From Hofstenia miamia (Eukaryota > Xenacoelomorpha > Acoela): 32,015 nucleotides of DNA. This document shows, piece by piece, positions 27,949 to 32,015 of this stretch (positions are counted from its first letter, which is position 1; each line of letters starts with the position of its first letter). Made by a program: the position numbers and the translations under genes. Where the stretch lies: the NCBI GenBank assembly GCA_004352715.1, contig SCFE01000075.1, forward strand, positions 321,763 to 353,777. The letters are read 5' to 3'. The notes under the pieces were generated by a model. The model was not told where the DNA came from and ran no database searches. It saw only the letters and a program-made list of their open reading frames with translations.

Positions 27949-28948
27949 NNNNNNNNNNNNNNNNNNNNNNNNNNNNNNNNNNNNNNNNNNNNNNNNNNNN
28001 NNNNNNNNNNNNNNNNNNNNNNNNNNNNNNNNNNNNNNNNNNNNNNNNNNNNNNNNNNNNNNNNNNNNNNNNNNNNNNNNNNNNNNNNNNNNNNNNNNNN
28101 NNNNNNNNNNNNNNNNNNNNNNNNNNNNNNNNNNNNNNNNNNNNNNNNNNNNNNNNNNNNNNNNNNNNNNNNNNNNNNNNNNNNNNNNNNNNNNNNNNNN
28201 NNNNNNNNNNNNNNNNNNNNNNNNNNNNNNNNNNNNNNNNNNNNNNNNNNNNNNNNNNNNNNNNNNNNNNNNNNNNNNNNNNNNNNNNNNNNNNNNNNNN
28301 NNNNNNNNNNNNNNNNNNNNNNNNNNNNNNNNNNNNNNNNNNNNNNNNNNNNNNNNNNNNNNNNNNNNNNNNNNNNNNNNNNNNNNNNNNNNNNNNNNNN
28401 NNNNNNNNNNNNNNNNNNNNNNNNNNNNNNNNNNNNNNNNNNNNNNNNNNNNNNNNNNNNNNNNNNNNNNNNNNNNNNNNNNNNNNNNNNNNNNNNNNNN
28501 NNNNNNNNNNNNNNNNNNNNNNNNNNNNNNNNNNNNNNNNNNNNNNNNNNNNNNNNNNNNNNNNNNNNNNNNNNNNNNNNNNNNNNNNNNNNNNNNNNNN
28601 NNNNNNNNNNNNNNNNNNNNNNNNNNNNNNNNNNNNNNNNNNNNNNNNNNNNNNNNNNNNNNNNNNNNNNNNNNNNNNNNNNNNNNNNNNNNNNNNNNNN
28701 NNNNNNNNNNNNNNNNNNNNNNNNNNNNNNNNNNNNNNNNNNNNNNNNNNNNNNNNNNNNNNNNNNNNNNNNNNNNNNNNNNNNNNNNNNNNNNNNNNNN
28801 NNNNNNNNNNNNNNNNNNNNNNNNNNNNNNNNNNNNNNNNNNNNNNNNNNNNNNNNNNNNNNNNNNNNNNNNNNNNNNNNNNNNNNNNNNNNNNNNNNNN
28901 NNNNNNNNNNNNNNNNNNNNNNNNNNNNNNNNNNNNNNNNNNNNNNNN
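27949..28948. other. Assembly gap (1000 N)
   Basis: Exactly 1000 N, a conventional scaffold-gap size, so the real length is unknown. It hides the body of the nuclease-like gene whose end appears at 28949. Confidence 0.95.
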
Positions 28949-29073
28949 TATATCAACCATCCCATAAAAATTTGACAGTAATCGAAACTATATACATAAG
29001 ATTAATGCAACCAAGTCTTAACACCAAAGATGATTACAAATATCAGTACAAATTACCTCTAATCAACGTTTAA
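28949..29073 (+). pseudogene. C-terminal end of a GIY-YIG-like nuclease, cut by the gap
   Basis: The first 41 codons after the gap read up to a TAA at 29071-29073 and contain LTVIETIYIRLMQPSLNTK. The pattern E-x-x-x-I-x-x-x-x-P-x-LN matches the last conserved block of GIY-YIG endonucleases, where the Glu binds metal and the Asn follows. Such domains form the endonuclease of Penelope-like retroelements, among others. Everything upstream is in the gap, so neither the element type nor intactness can be judged. Confidence 0.55.
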
Positions 29074-29696
29074 TTACATAATAACTTTTAATTAAAAAAT
29101 GCATATTTAGAGTGAAAATTTTGTAAATTGACGATGCTCAAGTTGAGCGAAATATATCTTTTAGTCTAATGTTTTTACTAAAATTATTAAAGATCCCTAA
29201 TAACAATCAATAATACATTAAATACATTAATAAAATAGATATGGACATCACTTATATAAACATGAAATTTTTCTATCAAAGACGTTTTGATTATGCTTAA
29301 GGCACTTACATTTATGCATGTATATATATATTATTTTCTACTAACATAATAAATATCGGTCAAAAAAAATTAAATCAGTTAAAATTAGATGTTGCACAAG
29401 ACGTGAATTTACTAATAAAATAAATACATTCTTTGATTTTCTCAAGTAGATTAAATATTTAATAACTGGCTGATGATGAATGAAGAGATAGGATAATGAA
29501 TTGCAGTAGACCACTGCATCTATCAGCATAACAATAGACAGAAGAACCGCTTCCGTCAAAATGTCTAAAAACTTGGTTAATTTGTCTACATGGTATGCAC
29601 AAGTATGCTTAACTATTGCTATACACAACCTATAATTTGTTGAAATTGAACTACATTTTGTAAAACAAATACAGATTTATTCATGTAATATTTTAG
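29074..29696. other. AT-rich DNA without recognised gene
   Basis: A minus-strand frame at 29628-29341 has some helical-looking residues but no motif I can trust. The end of this stretch (ATGTAATATTTTAG, 29683-29696) is a good splice acceptor for the exon that follows. Confidence 0.4.
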
Positions 29697-29870
29697 AAAG
29701 CTGACCTTCCTGAAATACCTGCTAAAGCACAAGAATTTGAAGAATGCATGGTGAAAGAAGGCAATGAAACAAAAGTTAAGTACGCAATTGGCAATGCAAT
29801 TAACAGAGATGCTATATTCTTCATACAAGAATTGAATTTTACTTTTACTTTGCATTACATCGTGATTGAG
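29697..29870 (+). CDS. Probable internal exon, 58 codons
   Basis: The segment is bounded by an acceptor (AATATTTTAG) and a donor (GAG|GTATGG) and is open in one frame for its whole 174 bases, so it keeps phase. It reads KADLPEIPAKAQEFEE at the start and ends with FTLHYIVIE. No family is recognised, and no partner exon can be assigned with confidence. It could be part of a host gene or of an old element. Confidence 0.4.
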
Positions 29871-30363
29871 GTATGGAAATATTTAATGAATTGTAATTAT
29901 AAAGCATTTGGTGAAATTGTTAACCACTAATGTCAAAAATTTATTTCACAGATATTTACACACAAGTAAGCAAAGTATAAGTCTAAAAACTCAGCGCAAT
30001 TTCATAAATTAATTGCAATTGTATAAATCTATTGAATTCATTAACTAATAAACTCAACAATTAAATTCTTGGATTAAACATCAAGTCAATCACAAGCCAA
30101 GGATACAAACTTGGTTTAATATGACATTGGTATTGGAAACTAATTTGAATAATGACTCGTGGTGTGGGGTAGACTTTTAGGACAAAACATTTCTTGCCAA
30201 GAGAAGCCTGATAATAGGTTAATGGATGCATTGATGAATATTTTAGTTCTAATATTAATTGGTTCTACATGGTAACGAAATTTCAATGGTCTTGTTACCA
30301 GGCATAAATTCTAATTTTTACCAATATTCCCCATTATTGCATTATTATTACTATAATTGAAGT

Positions 30364-30400
<37 letters not shown>

Positions 30401-30599
30401 AACAACATAGCTTCAATCTTAATTTTTCACTCTAGATGCTAACTATCGCTTGACAAAGCCCATATGTTGCTATAAATGAATATTTTAGCGATTTTGGCAA
30501 AAAAGGTTTTACACCATTTTCTTGGGTTCATTTCAGTTGCCGTCCTGTTCACCCACTTGGTTTATTAAAATGATTTTTTCCACAATTTTTCTGCTAGGA
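29871..30599. other. AT-rich DNA without recognised gene
   Basis: Only the TA microsatellite at 30366-30398 stands out. Short direct similarities and A/T runs are common but no coding or RNA gene is convincing. Confidence 0.4.
30366..30398. repeat. TA dinucleotide microsatellite
   Basis: About 16 uninterrupted TA units. Confidence 0.95.
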
Positions 30600-31300
30600 A
30601 AGGCCCCGCGCAAACGTGTTACCTTTTGTGGGTAAGCCAGTTATAGCGAGCAAAGTAGAACTCCTAGCAACTATCCTTCCAATTCTGTTGTCCAGTGTGG
30701 TTATTATTACATATTCACCAAGTCGTATTTCTGATATGTCTTTGGCGGACTTATTGTAGTATTCCAACTGCTTTTTGTCAGACTTTTTCCCTATTTTTAT
30801 GCGGGGCTCTAAAATATTTCTGTTTCAGACAGTTTTTTTAATGTGAGGTTGCGTGATTGAATCTATTGTTGCAAAGAAGTTGGGCAGAATATTTTAAATT
30901 TTTGAACTCTTCTTTCAACAATTCCGTTTGATGGAGGGTGTCGTGGACTGCTGGTATTTAGGTTTACTCACATGCTTCTGAGAATTTTCTAAATTCGTAC
31001 AAATGAAATGGATTGTTGTCATTGTGAGCAAATGAACTTATCTATTACTGAAGCTGAAGATTTGCTTGCTAATTGTTCTGCTACTAGAAATTGATGAAAG
31101 CAGTTAACCCAAATTAGGAAGTGCTTACATCCAATTTTAACTATATACATTCCCACTTTTTCTGAATGAAAGAGAAGGTCTATCATACAAAATAATGTAA
31201 TCCTGCAGTCATCACAATTGCTTATAAACTCAGCCATTGCACTGGGCGACAAAGTTAATATGTAGTGTATCATTTCCTGGAACTGTCTGCATTCAATGGC
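30600..31300 (-). pseudogene. Integrase remnant of a second Ty3/Gypsy family
   Basis: Reading down the minus strand: AMAEFISNCDDC (about 31240-31205), the end of an HHCC domain; IDLLFHSEKVGMYIVKI (about 31165-31125), with the first core Asp; DNNPFHLYEFRKF (about 31022-30985), with the second; SPRHPPSNGIVERRVQKFK (about 30955-30900), with the core Glu; then QLEYYNKSAKDISEIRLGEYV (in two parts, about 30770-30700), as in the C-terminal part of K02A2.6-like integrases. Spacings are shortened and several frames are needed. It is not close to elements A and B. Confidence 0.65.
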
Positions 31301-31690
31301 TATGATGATTCTGCCCCGAATCATACCAAATACTGCAATTCTTAGCTCGTCTACTAAGGGTGTAGATATATTGATTTTCTTTGATATTTTCTTTGCCAAA
31401 TTTGAAGAAATGGTAGTATTGGGAGACATTAATAATCCTACGAGAAAAATAAGTATCGAGACTTTGGATAATAACATCTGCGAAATTGTTTTATCTTCAT
31501 TTATGAACCACGTAATGTTGTCAAAATCTCATTCACCTGATTGGTGATGCATCTAAGAAGGACTCAAATCTTGACCTTGCAGAGTTTTTAAACTACTACC
31601 CATAGCTTCCCTAAATAGTTTGAAATCTCGATCCCATTTTTGCCACTCCTCTGAGATGTTGAAACTGGTCAACTTAAGATAATTCATTTA
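31301..31690 (-). pseudogene. gag remnant of the same minus-strand element
   Basis: ISEEWQKWDRDFKLFREA (about 31660-31605) resembles the start of the capsid region of invertebrate Gypsy-like Gag. Further down, NEDKTISQMLLSKV (about 31505-31465) and AKKISKKINISTPLVDEL (about 31390-31340) fit the middle of such a Gag. It leads straight into integrase sequence, so protease, RT and RNase H must be deleted. No LTR was recognised for it. Confidence 0.4.
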
Positions 31691-32015
31691 GTGTTTCAAA
31701 CGATATTTCAACATTGTCACCATGTATACTAAATGAGATAAATTTTAGAGTTTTGTAAGATTGATTAAATTTACTGATTTATATACATATTAGAGGTGTG
31801 CCGGTATTCGCTAAAATCGGCAATTTCACAACCGGATCCGGATATCCGGTAAAATTTAACTTGTTTACCGGATTTTACCGGATAACATATTCTGAGATAA
31901 AGCATGATTTGAAAATGGAATTTTCGAGGAAAAAACTATATTTTTACATGATATGGAAGTTGTCATGCAACAAAAGTTGTTTTTTCTGACAAATCATAAA
32001 AGTCATTATATATAT
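31691..32015. other. AT-rich end of window with a CCGGAT cluster
   Basis: Between 31800 and 31882 the motif CCGGAT or its reverse ATCCGG occurs several times (with a local palindrome ACCGGATCCGG and GGATATCC) in otherwise AT-rich DNA. The preceding TAGAGGTGTGC (31790-31800) resembles ends of some hAT transposons. No target duplication can be checked, as the element would extend out of the window. Confidence 0.3.

Noticed and set aside
27854-29073. Long open frames across the 1000-N gap on both strands
   Set aside because: They are open only because N codons contain no stop.
29341-29628. A minus-strand 95-codon frame as a hAT transposase fragment
   Set aside because: Only a short, vague likeness was seen and no signature residue; not enough to call.

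Overview
This is AT-rich eukaryotic DNA, most likely from an invertebrate animal. The signs are short spliced exons with GT/AG boundaries, AATAAA poly(A) signals, long-terminal-repeat (LTR) retrotransposons, a Polinton/Maverick-type DNA polymerase and decay of CpG sites. The species cannot be named from the sequence. Almost everything recognisable is mobile DNA in several layers of nesting; three runs of N interrupt it (11541-11561, 23584-23659, 27949-28948).

Left part (1-20040). A CpG-rich open frame on the minus strand (678 to the window edge) encodes an SGNH/GDSL-like domain and abuts a truncated LTR. From there one Ty3/Gypsy element, called A here, runs 678-12486: truncated 5' LTR, a primer-binding site matching tRNA-Arg, gag with a CCHC knuckle, protease, reverse transcriptase (RT), RNase H, integrase, a very large extra coding region (ORF3, about 3.3 kb) and a 3' LTR. 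A solo LTR of the same family sits between integrase and ORF3, flanked by a GTAG target duplication. A second, older and more broken relative, element B (12491-18882), follows in the same order. It carries its own solo LTR inside the integrase gene, flanked by TTAA. An inverted LTR (18883-20040) ends this block. All coding regions of A and B have stops, frameshifts or deletions, so none is expected to work.

Middle part (20041-27245). The inverted LTR breaks a minus-strand protein-primed type B DNA polymerase of Polinton/Maverick type at motif A. Next come a short minus-strand gene that can be assembled from four exons with matching phases, an intronless plus-strand gene behind a TATA box, a plus-strand frame with one internal TGA that weakly resembles an exonuclease-like family, a broken minus-strand frame, and a minus-strand fragment of a DNL-type zinc finger protein (DNLZ/Tim15 family) that has lost a conserved histidine.

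Right part (27246-32015). Mostly AT-rich DNA without genes. It holds the last 41 residues of a GIY-YIG-like nuclease at the edge of the 1-kb gap, one exon-like segment with good splice sites, a TA microsatellite, and on the minus strand remnants of gag and integrase from a different Ty3/Gypsy family. A cluster of CCGGAT motifs lies near the right edge.

The most unusual points are ORF3, which has no recognised function yet is kept in both A and B and joins the integrase frame; a short DNA motif (AATTCAAGGGC) repeated every 46-74 bases in two parts of the element in different reading frames; and a YY1-like site held at a fixed distance from the TATA box in all five LTR promoter copies.
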